Positions 1 through 12,300 of a stretch of DNA of 48,267 nucleotides are shown here, piece by piece. The translations under genes and the position numbers were made by a program. This DNA is from an uncultured bacterium (GTDB lineage: Bacteria > Verrucomicrobiota > Kiritimatiellia > RFP12 > UBA1067). Within the stretch, counting starts at the first letter, position 1, and every line of letters starts with the position of its first letter. The stretch covers positions 1 through 48,267 of the forward strand of contig CADCOC010000086.1 of assembly GCA_902802945.1 (NCBI GenBank). Reading direction: 5' to 3'. Below the pieces are notes generated by a model that ran no database searches, was not told the origin of the DNA, and saw only the letters and a program-made list of their open reading frames with translations.

Positions 1-3000
1 AAGCTTACATACGACGTCGGCGTCTCGGTCAGCATGAGCTATGACTCGGACGGCAGTGGTTCGTCCATATCTCGGTTCCCCGACTCCTTCAAGAACGTCT
101 TCGGCTATTCGGGCGCCGTCTATATCAACGATCCCGAAGCAAACGACGGATTCAAAAAGGCGCTTCTTCCCAATCTCGACGCCAAGCGCCCGTGCGGACT
201 GGGCATCAGCGGCTCTGGTGGACATGCCGTTGTCGCAGACGGATACGGATACTCGGATGGGACGTTGTACGTCCACATCAACTCCGGGTGGGCGTATGCC
301 AAATCGGCGACCGCCTGGTATGCTCCGCCGACATTTGATTTCTCCGACAAGACCACGTACACCTCTGTGGATACGGTCGTGTTCAACATCTTCACGAACG
401 AGACGCGTTCCTCCTCCATCGCGAGCGGACGCGTCCTCGACATGTCCGGCAACCCGGTTCCCGGCGCGGCGGTGACGGCGACATTCGGGGGCTCCGTTAT
501 AACGACGGTCACGACGGACGCGCGCGGCATCTACGCGCTCGTCCTTCCTCCGAATGACGAAACCAAGACATATTCCGTAACGGCCACGTGTCCGGGCTAC
601 AGGAACCCCTCGACCATCTCCGTCAGCGCCGCGAAGACGACCGGGTGGAACGGCCTTTACAGTACCAACGCCAATTCGTACGACAACGACATTTCGATCG
701 AAGTGATTCCGCCCGTGTACGCGAAGCTCGTCGAAGGTTCGTTCCATTACTACACCAACATATCGTGCTCGTCCGAAAGCGAACTCCAGTCGGGTGACGC
801 TCCCAGCAGCGTCGCGGGTTGCATCGTCCTCTTCGCGAACGACGCCGAATACCAGGCTCTCGTCCCCTACACGAACGAACTCGCCACGGCGTCCGGCGGC
901 ATGGCACATCTGCAGAACAACGTCACGCTCACGGCGGATACCGACTGGAGCGCGATGGACTTCGACATGAACGGCAAGGCCGTTACGCTTTGTGGCTATG
1001 ATTTGAAGGTGCGCAAGCCGGTCAACGGACGCTTCTCGGCGGGCAACCTTATCAATCCGCTTTCAGCATCCGGCAATGCCACTTCGACATGGAGCGCGGG
1101 GAACGGTTGGTGGAACGTTGGCTCTGCTAAAAAAGAAAACGCGCTCTGGTGGAACTTCACGCCGCCCAAGTCGCGCAACATCTACATCAACTGCAAGACA
1201 AAGAGATACGATGCCAACTTCGTGCAGTATGTCTATTTCGCAGTTGGTGGTCAGGTCTTCATGGACTACCCACGCACGGACGATCAAGGTGAAAAATGGT
1301 GGGGACCGTGGACGAAGGCCGTGACCGGCGGCACAGAGATTCAGGCCATGGTCAGGCGCGATTCCGGCTATTCGATGATCGGCTTTGTGACGATAAGCCC
1401 CGAGAGCCACTTGACGTTTGATGTCCCGGAAGGCGAGGAAGTAGATACCTCGACTCTTGCGTTCGGCGGCGCGTCCACATCGACCTACGAGGGCGACTAC
1501 GGACTCGGCCTGGAGATCCACAAGACGGGCAAGGGCACGCTTCTCCTGAACAAGTCGTGGACGCTTGCGACGGGGACGAGCGGGGGCACGTCCGTCGTCG
1601 TCGAAGAGGGGATTGTCAAGAAGACGCCCGGCATCACGGCCGGTGGACAAAATGCGCGCATCCGCGTCGAGGACGGCGGGCAGTTCGACGTCTGCGGCGC
1701 GGATAGCTCCGTGAACTACGATTTCACCATCGCCGGTTCGGGCCCTGACGGGCTCGGCGCGCTCGTGAACAACACCGTACCGACGGATGAAGATGTCGCG
1801 GCATTCCCCGTGCGCAACGTCACGCTCTCAACAAACGCCGTCATCGGCGGCACCCAGCCGTTCAGCCTGAGAAACGGCAACTGGGCCGCGACAACGACGA
1901 CGCTGAACGGGTACACGCTTGCCTATTCCGCCGCGACTGTCTATGCCGGCAACGTCACGTACAACGGCGGCAACGTCGTGGTTTCCAACGGCACGGAGTT
2001 CGTGTTCCAGGGACACAACTCGGCTGCGCCTAGCGCCGACGTGACGATCTACGGACGCCTTGTGATGAACAACGGCGGCTTTTCCACGGCCCGGTCGCTG
2101 ATATTCGCGGAAGGGTCGCAGCTCGTGTTGTCCGACACTGCCACTTCCGGCAGCATCCCAACGACGGTCGTGACCGGCAAATACGCGCCGGCCACTCAGT
2201 GCGTGACCAACGGTACGTGTACGCTCACAACGCAGCCCGTCCAGTTGGGCGATGCAAGCCACCTCGCAACGGAATTCGATCTCTCTGCTGTCACAGGGGT
2301 CTTTGACGGTTCCAACACAACGTTCTATGCTGGTTCCACAATTACAGTTGGCCTTGGAACACGAGAGTTCAATGGCAGCGAATTGCTGGTTTCATGGCCT
2401 GGGATGTCCACCGCGACGTTCGCGGTGGATGATGCCAACAAAGACAGTCTGGGCGTGTGGGCAAAGCCCGAGGGCCTCTACATTTTCCCAGGCAAGGTGC
2501 CTTCGTATGTCAAGTACGACGTCGAAAACGACTGCTTGGCCTTCTACGATGAGGACGTGAATCCATACGTCGGCGAATGGACGCTTGGCATGGACTACAT
2601 GAAGGCCCTGTTCGCGAACGATGTCGAGTTCCAGGGGCTTGCCTCTCACAAGGCTGAACTCGAAGCGGCCAATGTGCAGGTTTTTCTGCAAAACAACATT
2701 ACGCTCACGACGGATACCGACTGGAGCGCAATGGACTTCAACCTCAACGGCAAGGTGGTGGCGCTACAGGGTTGGGACCTCATCGTGCGCAAGCCGCAGG
2801 GCGAGGGACGCATCACCTCGGGCAACCTCATCAACCAGACGGCATTTTCCGTGGCTTATGGCGCCTGGAATGCCGGTGGTGGATGGTATGGATTTGCTGG
2901 TAGCCAGGCCAACAGCTATGGCAACAGGGATGTGTTTCAATCGTTCACCGTACCCAAGGCGCGTGATGTCTATCTCCAGTTCAGAGTGCATTCGTGGAAC

Positions 3001-6000
3001 AATTCAGGATACAACCAATATGTGAGCGCAGGTATTGATTCCGTGAATAATCTGATAAAAGATTTCCAGTCGGGAACGAAAACTTCCGCGAGTTCCTATT
3101 ATCGGACGACTGGAATACTCAAGAGATCGGGGTTGGCTGAAGGTTCGACCCATGAACTCCAATTCACGAATTCCGGCGGATACACTTATGTGGGAGATAT
3201 TTTCCTGTGCCCCACGAGCAAGCTCATCTTCGACATTCCCGAAAACGAGGAATACGACCTTGATGGAATCACCTTGGGAGGTGCGTCGGATGTCGATTTC
3301 AGCGGAATTGGCCTGTGCGTGTGCAAAACGGGCAAGGGGCTGCTGACGATGTCAAAGGCGAATCCTCGGTTTGGCGGTAGTGGCATCACTGCCCTCGTCG
3401 TGGAGGATGGGCTGGTGAAGAAGGCTCCTGGAGTGACATGCGGCGCTTCGGGTTCCACCGTTCAGGTGAATGACGGCGGGCAGTTCGATGTCTGCGGCGC
3501 GGACAGTTCCGTGACCTACGATTTCACAATCGCCGGTTCGGGTCCTGACGGACTTGGCGCGCTCGTGAACAACACGGAACTGACGGGTGAAGATATCGCG
3601 GCATTCCCCGTGCGCAACGTCACGCTCTCCACAAACGCCGTCATTGGCGGCAGCCAGCCGTTCAGCCTGAGAAACGGCAACTGGGCCGCGACAACGACGA
3701 CGCTGAATGGCTATACTCTGACCTATACAAACGCGACGGTCTATGCCGGCAACGTCACGTACAACAACGGAAGCATCGTGATTCCTAGCGGCACGGAGTT
3801 CGTGTTCCAGGGACACAACTCGGCTGCGCCCAGCGCGGACGTGACGATCTACGGACAGCTCGTGATGAACAACGGCGGCTTCACCTCCGCCCGGTCGCTG
3901 GTGTTTGCGGAAGGGGCGCAGCTCGTGTTGTCCGACACGGCGACTTCCGGCAGCATCCCCACGCCGGTCATCACCGGCAAGTACGCACCGGCCAACCAGT
4001 GCGTGACCAACGGCACGTGTACGCTCGCCACGCAGCCCGTCCAGCTCGGCGACGCAAGCCACCTCGCAACGGAGTTCGACCTCTCGCTGGGCAGCGGGAC
4101 ATTCGACGGTTCCAACACGACGTTCTATGCAGGTTCCACCGTCACGGTGAATCTTGGAACGCGCGAATTCTCTGGAAGCGAATTGCTGGTCGCATGGCCT
4201 GAGATGTCCACTGCCACGTTCGCGGTGGATGAGGCCAACGAAGACAGGCTGGGCGTGTGGGCAAAGCCCGAGGGCCTCTACATCTTCCCCGGCAAGGTGC
4301 CCTCGTTCGTCAAGTACGACGTCGCAAACGACTGCTGGATGTACTACAATGAGGACGTGAGCCCATACGTTGGCGAATGGACGCTTGGCATGGACTACAT
4401 GAGGGCCTTGTTCGCGAACGATGCCGAGTTCCAGGGGCTTGCCTCCCACAAGGCCGAACTCGAAGCGGCCAATGTGCAGGTTCTTCTGCAAAACGACATC
4501 ACGCTCACGGCGGATACCGACTGGCGTGCGATCGACTTCGACATGAACGGCAAGTCGATAACGCTACGCGGCTATGATTTGAAGGTACACAAGCCGGTCA
4601 ACGGACGCTTCTCGGCGGGCAACCTCATCGATCCGTTCTCCAAAAGCGGCAACGGATCATCGACATGGAGCGCAGGTGGCGGCTGGTGGAACGTCGGAAC
4701 TGCGAGCAAAAATGACGCGCTTTGGTGGTACTTCACGCCGCCCAAGACGCGTAACATCTACATCGCCTGCAAGACGAAGAAGTACAACAGCACTTATGGA
4801 CAGTATCTTTATTTTGATGTTGGTGGATCGGTCTACTTGAACTACACATATACCGGGCCAAACGCGAATGAAGTATGGCGGGGGCCGTGGTCAAAAACCG
4901 TGACTGGCGGAGCGCAAATTCGGGCCATGGTCAGGCGCAACAACGGCTATTGCATGATCGGCTTTGTAACGATCAGCCCCGAGAGCCACTTGACGTTTGA
5001 CGTCCCCGAAGGCGAGATAGTCGATACCTCGACTCTTGCGTTCGGCGGTGCGTCCGCATCTACTTACGATGGCTACTACGGACTCGGCCTGCAGATCCAC
5101 AAGACGGGCAAGGGTACGCTTCTCCTGAACAAGGCGTGGACGATGGCGGCGCAAACAGGCGGCCTTCCGACGTCGGTCGTCGTCGAAGAGGGCGTCGTGA
5201 AGAAAGCCTCTGGCATGGTGGCCGGTGGACAGTATTCGCGCATCCGCGTTGAAGACGGCGGTCAGTTCGACCTGAACGGCCGTACGTACCACGACTACGA
5301 CTACACGCTTGCCGGTTCCGGGCCGGACGGGGCCGGAGCGCTGATTAACACGGCGTCTATTTCAAGCCCCTGGACGGTTGACGACAGCAAGAACGGCATA
5401 CTCCGCCATGTAACGCTGGGGGCTGACGCGACCATCGGCGGTTCTGAGAGTTTCGGCATGATCTTCTACGACAACGGTGCGCATACGATGACGATGAACA
5501 ACAAAACCGTGACGTATGCGGGAACTGAAATCTTCGCCGGCCAGATGAATTATTCCGGCGACGGAAAGATTGTCATCGCGACAAACGGATGGCTTCAGTC
5601 CTGCACCTCGTCTGCAACCGCCGGCGGATGCGACGTCGAGGTGTACGGAATCCTTGGCCAGCAGGACGGCAAGGTACTGTCGCCGGTGAAGTCTCTCATA
5701 TTCGCTGACGGGGGCAAGTTCTATAATTATAAGGGAACTCCGGGTACCGTGACGGTCTATGGCACATACGCGCCGAACGTTGAAGAGGCCGTTGTGGACG
5801 GCTCCACGGTTCTCCACCCGAAGGTGCAGTTGGGCGATGCCAGCCACTTGAACGCGACACTCGACCTCTCGCAGTGGACGACGACGTTCGACGACAGTGA
5901 GGAAGGCTCGCTGACGTTCTACGCCGGAACGGCGGAGGCGCCGGCCGAGATGACGGTGACCGTGGAGATCGGCGACCGGACGGCTGGCCTTGGCGAGTAT

Positions 6001-6138
6001 GCGTATCGCTGGAAGGAGCAGCCGGCGGATACGGTGAAATTCGTCCCGTCTCAAAACATGCGCAGACGCGGCATCCATGTTCTGGCCGACAACGACGGCA
6101 TCCGCTTCAAAACCGGCTTGACCATCCACATCCGGTGA
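1..6138 (+). CDS. C10-family (streptopain-like) peptidase with three large repeat modules, 5' end outside window
   Basis: The frame is open from base 1, and the codons before the ATG at 34 match the C10 protein at 14993-18472, so this gene is cut by the window edge and 34 is not its start. The catalytic Cys must lie upstream. The catalytic His is seen in GHAVVADGYG (codon at 223). A carboxypeptidase-regulatory-like Ig domain follows (ASGRVLDMSGNPVPG, about bases 418-600). From about base 718 come three modules of roughly 600 residues, each opening with a strand-rich FANDAEYQ/FANDVEFQ block, a predicted ligand-binding-like jelly roll, a KTGKGTLLL-type beta-strand repeat and a GSGPDG block. The protein ends with GIRFKTGLTIHIR, nearly identical to the ends of two other proteins here. 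Known for the family: secreted cysteine protease. Module function is unknown; surface attachment or carbohydrate binding is inference. Confidence 0.85.
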   Translation, partial: KLTYDVGVSVSMSYDSDGSGSSISRFPDSFKNVFGYSGAVYINDPEANDGFKKALLPNLDAKRPCGLGISGSGGHAVVADGYGYSDGTLYVHINSGWAYAKSATAWYAPPTFDFSDKTTYTSVDTVVFNIFTNETRSSSIASGRVLDMSGNPVPGAAVTATFGGSVITTVTTDARGIYALVLPPNDETKTYSVTATCPGYRNPSTISVSAAKTTGWNGLYSTNANSYDNDISIEVIPPVYAKLVEGSFHYYTNISCSSESELQSGDAPSSVAGCIVLFANDAEYQALVPYTNELATASGGMAHLQNNVTLTADTDWSAMDFDMNGKAVTLCGYDLKVRKPVNGRFSAGNLINPLSASGNATSTWSAGNGWWNVGSAKKENALWWNFTPPKSRNIYINCKTKRYDANFVQYVYFAVGGQVFMDYPRTDDQGEKWWGPWTKAVTGGTEIQAMVRRDSGYSMIGFVTISPESHLTFDVPEGEEVDTSTLAFGGASTSTYEGDYGLGLEIHKTGKGTLLLNKSWTLATGTSGGTSVVVEEGIVKKTPGITAGGQNARIRVEDGGQFDVCGADSSVNYDFTIAGSGPDGLGALVNNTVPTDEDVAAFPVRNVTLSTNAVIGGTQPFSLRNGNWAATTTTLNGYTLAYSAATVYAGNVTYNGGNVVVSNGTEFVFQGHNSAAPSADVTIYGRLVMNNGGFSTARSLIFAEGSQLVLSDTATSGSIPTTVVTGKYAPATQCVTNGTCTLTTQPVQLGDASHLATEFDLSAVTGVFDGSNTTFYAGSTITVGLGTREFNGSELLVSWPGMSTATFAVDDANKDSLGVWAKPEGLYIFPGKVPSYVKYDVENDCLAFYDEDVNPYVGEWTLGMDYMKALFANDVEFQGLASHKAELEAANVQVFLQNNITLTTDTDWSAMDFNLNGKVVALQGWDLIVRKPQGEGRITSGNLINQTAFSVAYGAWNAGGGWYGFAGSQANSYGNRDVFQSFTVPKARDVYLQFRVHSWNNSGYNQYVSAGIDSVNNLIKDFQSGTKTSASSYYRTTGILKRSGLAEGSTHELQFTNSGGYTYVGDIFLCPTSKLIFDIPENEEYDLDGITLGGASDVDFSGIGLCVCKTGKGLLTMSKANPRFGGSGITALVVEDGLVKKAPGVTCGASGSTVQVNDGGQFDVCGADSSVTYDFTIAGSGPDGLGALVNNTELTGEDIAAFPVRNVTLSTNAVIGGSQPFSLRNGNWAATTTTLNGYTLTYTNATVYAGNVTYNNGSIVIPSGTEFVFQGHNSAAPSADVTIYGQLVMNNGGFTSARSLVFAEGAQLVLSDTATSGSIPTPVITGKYAPANQCVTNGTCTLATQPVQLGDASHLATEFDLSLGSGTFDGSNTTFYAGSTVTVNLGTREFSGSELLVAWPEMSTATFAVDEANEDRLGVWAKPEGLYIFPGKVPSFVKYDVANDCWMYYNEDVSPYVGEWTLGMDYMRALFANDAEFQGLASHKAELEAANVQVLLQNDITLTADTDWRAIDFDMNGKSITLRGYDLKVHKPVNGRFSAGNLIDPFSKSGNGSSTWSAGGGWWNVGTASKNDALWWYFTPPKTRNIYIACKTKKYNSTYGQYLYFDVGGSVYLNYTYTGPNANEVWRGPWSKTVTGGAQIRAMVRRNNGYCMIGFVTISPESHLTFDVPEGEIVDTSTLAFGGASASTYDGYYGLGLQIHKTGKGTLLLNKAWTMAAQTGGLPTSVVVEEGVVKKASGMVAGGQYSRIRVEDGGQFDLNGRTYHDYDYTLAGSGPDGAGALINTASISSPWTVDDSKNGILRHVTLGADATIGGSESFGMIFYDNGAHTMTMNNKTVTYAGTEIFAGQMNYSGDGKIVIATNGWLQSCTSSATAGGCDVEVYGILGQQDGKVLSPVKSLIFADGGKFYNYKGTPGTVTVYGTYAPNVEEAVVDGSTVLHPKVQLGDASHLNATLDLSQWTTTFDDSEEGSLTFYAGTAEAPAEMTVTVEIGDRTAGLGEYAYRWKEQPADTVKFVPSQNMRRRGIHVLADNDGIRFKTGLTIHIR
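718..6138 (+). repeat. Three tandem protein modules with DNA-level identity at an 1800-bp period
   Basis: Modules 1 and 2 align base for base at an offset of exactly 1800 from about 1681 to 2640 (compare 1861 with 3661 and 2521 with 4321). Module 3 (about 4360-6138) keeps the same offset at its start (2581 with 4381), then from about 4540 matches module 1 instead (961 with 4540), and after 5280 follows the module of 12901-14829. The third unit is therefore a mosaic. Confidence 0.8.
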
Positions 6139-6223
6139 CCGATGTGGCCGCGGGAGGGTCGCGCTTGTCGCGGCCTTCGGTGACCGATGTTGCCGCGGGA
6201 GGGTCGCGCTTGTCGCGGCCTTG
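6134..6223 (+). repeat. 45-bp tandem duplication overlapping the stop codon
   Basis: Two copies (6134-6178, 6179-6223) differ at about two positions. Each holds a GC-rich inverted repeat (GGCCGCG...CGCGGCC in the first copy). The TGA of the upstream gene (6136-6138) lies inside copy one. The core GGGTCGCGCTTGTCGCG recurs inside the GH106 gene near 39570. Confidence 0.8.
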
Positions 6224-6230
6224 TGGTGCT

Positions 6231-6283
6231 GACGTGAGACGATAGACGCGAGACGAGCCAAGTCTCCGTTCATGTCTCACGTC
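6231..6283. repeat. GACGTGAGAC hairpin repeat
   Basis: Perfect 10-bp inverted arms (6231-6240 GACGTGAGAC and 6274-6283 GTCTCACGTC). The same arms occur in longer form in the repeats at 41688-41820 and 43355-43480. No coding potential is seen between 6139 and 6394. Confidence 0.75.
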
Positions 6284-6359
6284 CTTCCCCTATTTCTTGC
6301 GAGAACTGAAATTCGGTGATTTCACCATCGTGGGTTACGCGACGCGGTGAAAATTATGA

Positions 6360-6365
6360 TATACT
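6360..6365 (+). promoter_or_regulatory. Putative -10 box for the SGNH-domain gene
   Basis: TATACT in the context TGATATACTATT, which recurs before rpsU. No convincing -35 was seen. A small palindrome GGTGA-TT-TCACC lies at about 6315-6326. Confidence 0.5.
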
Positions 6366-6394
6366 ATTTGCACACAAAGAAAGGCTGGTTTTGA

Positions 6395-9300
6395 ATGAAA
6401 GAAGTTGAGGGAGTCTCTCGGCGCGTGTCACGAGCTTGCGGTTTCGCGTTCTCGGCGGCAATTGCGCTCTTTACGGCGCACGGCACGTTCGCGGCGAGCT
6501 ACGATTTCACCGGACAGGTTGACAACAACTGGAATACGGCGCAGAACTGGTACACTGAAGGCGCAAGTGGCGTCCAGCAGACTTCGGTGCCAAGTGGAAA
6601 GCACAACTTGAATTTCCGTTCGTACGCCTCGAAAATCAAAGCCAGCTTCAAGAGCAATCCGACGGTAAACATTAGCAGCAAATACACGGCATGCACGTGG
6701 AAACTCCATGTGCGCAGTCTCGGCACGGAGAGCGCTCCTGTCGTGTTCAACGCCAGTACGGACGCCAACGGCCTGCAAGTGGGCAATACGACAACCGGCG
6801 ACAAAACTGGATATTACATCGCCTACGACACGGGTGATGCCTGGTTGCGGCTCCAGAAGGGAACCTACGGAACGGCGAGCGGCGGTCTCTGGTACATCGG
6901 CTGCGCTAATTACCAAGGTCATGTCGTCGCCGACAGCGGCGTCAAAGTCTCCTCGTCGCAGAGCCTGAACATCTGCAACGGCACGTTTGACTCGAACGGA
7001 GCAACGGTCTCTGGGAATGTCGTGTATCTCGGCGGCTACGGCAACGGCAATAACGGAAGGGCCGACACCCATGCGATCGTGCGCGTGAACGGCGGAACCA
7101 TGTCGTCCAGCGCAAATACCGAAATCGGATGTTTCACCGGCAGCACGACAGGCGGCTATGCGCTTCTTTCGGTTTTCGGCGGCGCGGTTTACAGGGTGGG
7201 TAGCAATCTTCAGATGGGCGCGGCCAACGGCATACAGCAAGACCAGACGTGGCTCGCCATCACCAACGGCACGATGAACGTGACTGGCGCAGTTTACATC
7301 AATGGTGGCGACGGCGGCATCGCCATCGGCGACGGCGGCAGTCTTGTCGTGTCCGCCAACGGCGGACTCTGCGTCGCGGATGGCGGTCGCGGATATGCGA
7401 ACGTCGGCGGCGACTTCAAGATTTCGATTGGCGAGGGCGGAGTCCTTGCCGCAAAGACGATCCAGAACCGGACGGCTACGGCGCCCCAGCAGGTGAACGT
7501 GGCATTCGAAGGCGGCACGCTGAAGGCGTTGGCCGACAGCGGCAGCTTCGTGACGGCCGCGAACCAGGTGACGGTGACGGTCGCGGCGAAAGGCGGCACA
7601 ATCGACGCGAACGGCAAGACGGTGACGATTCCCGCCGCAATAGGCGAAGATCCGTCCTCCACGGGCGGCGCATTGAAGTTCGTGGGCGGCGGCACGGTGA
7701 CGCTTGAGGGCGCGATTTCGTGCGGCTTGACGCTTGAGCCGGGTGCGGCAATGGTCGGCGTGACGGCTACAAGCAAGAGTTCCGTCCTCCAACACCTCAC
7801 CGTGGCGATTCCTGTGAGCGGCGTACTCGACGGCACTCCCGTTCTCACGAACACGACGGCAGGTGCTGTGTTCGACCAGTCCGACCTCGCAGCGGCAACG
7901 ATTTCTGGCGAACAGAACGGACGTTTTGCGCTCAAACTCGCCAACGGCGGCACCCAGATTATCGTCGAGGACACTCTTGCCGGCGAATACGTGTGGAATG
8001 ACGGCGCCTCCGGTGCGTTCTGGAAGGCCGCAGGCAAATGGTCGAAGAACGGCGTTGCGGGCGATTGGAACGATTCTACCTCTGCAGTGTTCGAGAACTC
8101 CGGCGATGCGACGAAGATTGCAGAAGGCGATTCTGTGACGGTGGCGTCCTTGGCGTTCCGTGCCAGCGCGATCGTCAGCGGCACGGGTACGCTGACGCTT
8201 GCCGCTCCAACCGTTCCTGTCTCATCAGGTGCGACGGCGGTCATCCAACCGCAAACTGTCGGCGCGCTTGAAAAGACGGGCGCCGGAACGCTGGTTCTCG
8301 GCGCGTCGCGCACGGATGCGACCGTGGTTGCCGAAGGGACGCTCGCGATGGCGAACGGCGCGACGCTCGACGGGACGAAGCTCACGCTCGGCGCCGACGC
8401 GGCGAAGCCCGTCGCGCTCGACCTCGGCGGCGGCACGCTCAACGGCTTCACGACAGGTTGTCTTGCGAACGGCACGGACGCAACGCTCAAGAACGGCAGC
8501 ATGACGGCGTCGGGCGTCTATTTCAACTTGAGACCCAATCTCGGCAATCTGCCGCGTACGCTGACGTTCGAGGATGCCAATCTGACGACTGGTCGGCTTG
8601 GCCTCAACACGGTGACCGATCTGGAGTCGGACCTCGTCCTCCGGCGCTCGAATCTTGTTTTTGAACAAAACGACTACAACTGGATTATGCAGGCCTCGAC
8701 AAACGGGACGCTCCGCATCGGCATGGAGGACAGCCTGATGGAGTTCGGCGGCCCCGTGTACGCCCTTACCTGCCGCGATCTGCCGTCCGGCGCGTCCCCG
8801 GCGGCACCGTCGCTCTTCTTGTCGCTCTCCAATTCGACACTACGCGTGAAGAACGGCAACAATGTTTATTTCGGGCGTGACGACAACAACAAGAACATTC
8901 AACGTCCGACAGGCGTTCTGGCGGCGACAAACTCGTTGATTGAAATTGCCTCCGCTCTCTACGTCGGTCACGGCACGAAGGGTACGAACACGGATGGTTC
9001 CTATACGGCGGACTTCGAGAGCTGCACGATCACGGCGAAGCAGATAAGCGTGTACCACGACCGTCCGCTCAACGCCGTCCGGTTCAACGACACGCGCTTT
9101 GCCCTCAACACCCATTCTGACTACTGGATCGAGACGAAATCCCAATTCGAGACGATGGGCGAGGGCGGAACCGCGATCAAGCCCGTCACGATCGACGCGG
9201 GCGGACTCGTCCTTGATTCCAACGGATTCAACGGCTCGCTCGTCGCCGACCCGCAGGGACCCGGCGCGATCACGAAGACCGGCGAGGGCACGCTCACGCT

Positions 9301-12300
9301 CACGCGTAACCAGACGTCGGCTTCCGCGCTCAACGTCAATGGCGGCACGGTCACTGTAACCAACGGCATTTCCGTGTCGCGCCCCGTCACGGTCGCCGAC
9401 GGCGCGACGCTCAAGGTCGACGGCTCGGCGACGTTCACGGGCGGCATCACACTTGCATCCGGCGCGGCGCTCTCCATCGCCGCACCCAACGCCGACACGC
9501 CTGCCGTCACGGCGTCGGCGATGTCGTTTGCCAACGGCGCCATCCTCAAACTTCCCACGGCGCCCTCCAAGGGCAGCTACAAGCTCCTCGCGCTCTCGAG
9601 CGGCTCGTTCGCGTCGGACGCGCTTTCGGGCGTGACGGTTTCGGGCATTGCCGTTCCCTACACGCTCTCCGTGGAAGGCGACACGATCAGTATTAGCATT
9701 GAGCACGATTTCCTCTATGTCGAGAACCAGATCACGGCGTCGCAGACGATTGCGAAAGACACCATCGCCGTCGGGCGAGGAGGATTCAACATTGAGAGAC
9801 TTTCCTTGTCGGAAAACGTGCGTTTCACTTACGATCCTGTCGCGACGCCGATATACGTCTATGGCACCACCGAGGGCGTATTGACTGTCGGCTCAGGGGC
9901 GAAGCTGGCGCTTTCGGAGAACTATGCAGACATGACGCTCGGGCGCATCGTGCTTCTCACATACAAGGAGGGAAATGCCGTCCTCCCCGCAAACCTTAAC
10001 GACATCTTCGACGCTTCGAGCATCGCCGCAGGAGTGACCTACACGATCACGAGCGAGCCCGCCCCGGATACGAACTATGGACGTCGGCAGCTCGTCCTCA
10101 CCGTCGGCGACTACGCCAACGACGCGAAGGATATCCGCATACTGCCGATCGGCGACTCCATCACGCAGGGCGTGACGAGGGACGACCAGGGCGACTATCC
10201 GCAGTACCGCTCGACGATCGCCGCGCGTCTCGCCGCGAGCGGCTACAAGCCGAAGATGCTCGGACTGTGGAAGAAGGCGAACTACGACGCTTCGCACGTG
10301 ATGGTGCCCGAAGACTGGGCGTGGCACTGCGGCATCAGCGGCGACAGGATCATAACGTCGGGCAACCGCGGAGGCGTGCGCGACAACCTGCACGTGTTCC
10401 TCGACATCGCGGGCGACGTCCATGCGGTCACGCTTCTCATCGGCACGAACGACTTGAGCGGCGGCAGGACGCCGGAGGAAGTGTTCACGGCCTGGACGAA
10501 CCTCGTCTTCAATATCGCCGCGCTGAGGCCGAACGCAAAGATTATCGGCGGCACGATCCTCGAACGCAATGCGGCGCCGGTCTCCACGACCGCCAAGGTC
10601 GTTGCGCTCAATGCGCTTCTCCGCTCGGCATACGAGGGGAACTTCCTTCCCGCGAACCTCGTGCTCCTCGACCTCTATCCCGAAGTGCCGCTCGCCGAGT
10701 CCGGCAACTTTTTCTCCGACGGCCTCCACCTGAACTGGAAGGGCTGCGCGGCGGTTGGCGAGGCTTTCGCGGGCGCGATCAAGACGGCTCTGCCGCTCGC
10801 GGGGATTTCTGGTGCGCCCGATCCGACGGTGACGGACGAGCCGCAGTCGGCGCTTGGCGCGGCGGAGACGGTTCCGGCGGACTACCTCAACGGCATGACG
10901 CACATTTTCACGATTGACGCCGCGAGCGCGACAAACGGCTTCAGTTCTGCGCCATACACGGCGACGAACAACGTCGTATCCCTGAACAGGGCCGTCTCCA
11001 AGGCAGGCTACTACATGGAGCTCGTCAGAAAGGGAACGAACCGCCGCCGCTACGTGTGGGTCGATTTCGACACGGCCGGCAAGACGCTCGACGAAATCGA
11101 CTTCCCGTGGGACGGCGCGAACCTCGACTTCGTGGCGGAGAAGCTGCACGTCTATTCCAACGACCCGTCCATCCACGTCGTGGCGGCGGACGACGATTCC
11201 ATCGTCGGTGCGGTGGAGGGTACGCACTTCAACTATTCCGCGACGGACGACGCGACGGATGCGCGCGTCCCGGCCGATATCCTCCTCAGCAGCGACACGA
11301 GCGAGCCGCAGTTCGGCTGGAACGACACGCTCGGTTCAAGCGGCGGCCACGGCGGATTCCAGGTACACCGCATCTTCTCGCAGACGGGAGCAGACACGCA
11401 CTGGAACGACGCAGAAGTGCTCTTCGCCTGGAACGCCTGGGGCACGACCATGGCGAATGCCCCGGACGCCATCGGCATCGGCACGTTCGCCAAGAGCACC
11501 TCGCTCGGCAGCGGATTGTCCGCGGACTACACGCACGTCCATCAGACGACGGACGGCGCGACGGACACGCTCACGGCGAACGGCTACTCGGTGCGCCATC
11601 TCGAAATCTGGGCGACGGTCGAAACTCCGGAGAATCCGCAGCACGGCAAGTGGATTGGCGGCGTGGGGCCGAACATGTCCACGCCGGAGAACTGGGACGA
11701 CAACACAGTTCCGTCTGCGGGCGACACGCTCGACTTCAGCGGCGTCACGTCCGCCACGACGGTCAACGGCGACATCGACGCGACGTTCGGCCTGGTGACG
11801 AACGGAACGGGTGTCGTCACCTTCACCGGCGACAAGATGCGTGCGACGTCGTTCACCGACACGTCGAAGATCGCCGTCGGCGAGAACGCGACCGTCACGC
11901 TCGACGGCGACCTGATGTTCTCCGGCAAGACAAGCGACTTCTACGTCCTCTACCGCATCGGCGCGGGCGGCAGGTTCGTCGTGACGGGACGGTACGGACT
12001 CAACCCGGACTGCACCGGGCGGCCCAGCTCGCAGGAATCGTCGGGAGCCGGGCTCTTCGTCGTCGGCGGCTTTTGCGACAATGCCGAGACGTGGATGTTC
12101 ACGGAACCCAACACCAAGACGCAGGACTGGTTGATCGGGCCGCTGGGGATTTCCGGCACATGCTCGACAAAGGGACTATGGGTACATGGCACGGCGAGCG
12201 CAAAGCCGGTCTTGCAGGCGAACACGAACGACTTCGCGATCGGGCTCAAGACGTGTCTGCGCCAGAACGGGACGCTCACGTTGAACACGACCGGCGATGG

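Noticed and set aside
1-6. AAGCTT at the first base as a sign of a cloned HindIII end
   Set aside because: The far end shows no matching site, and a hexamer can occur by chance; nothing follows from it.
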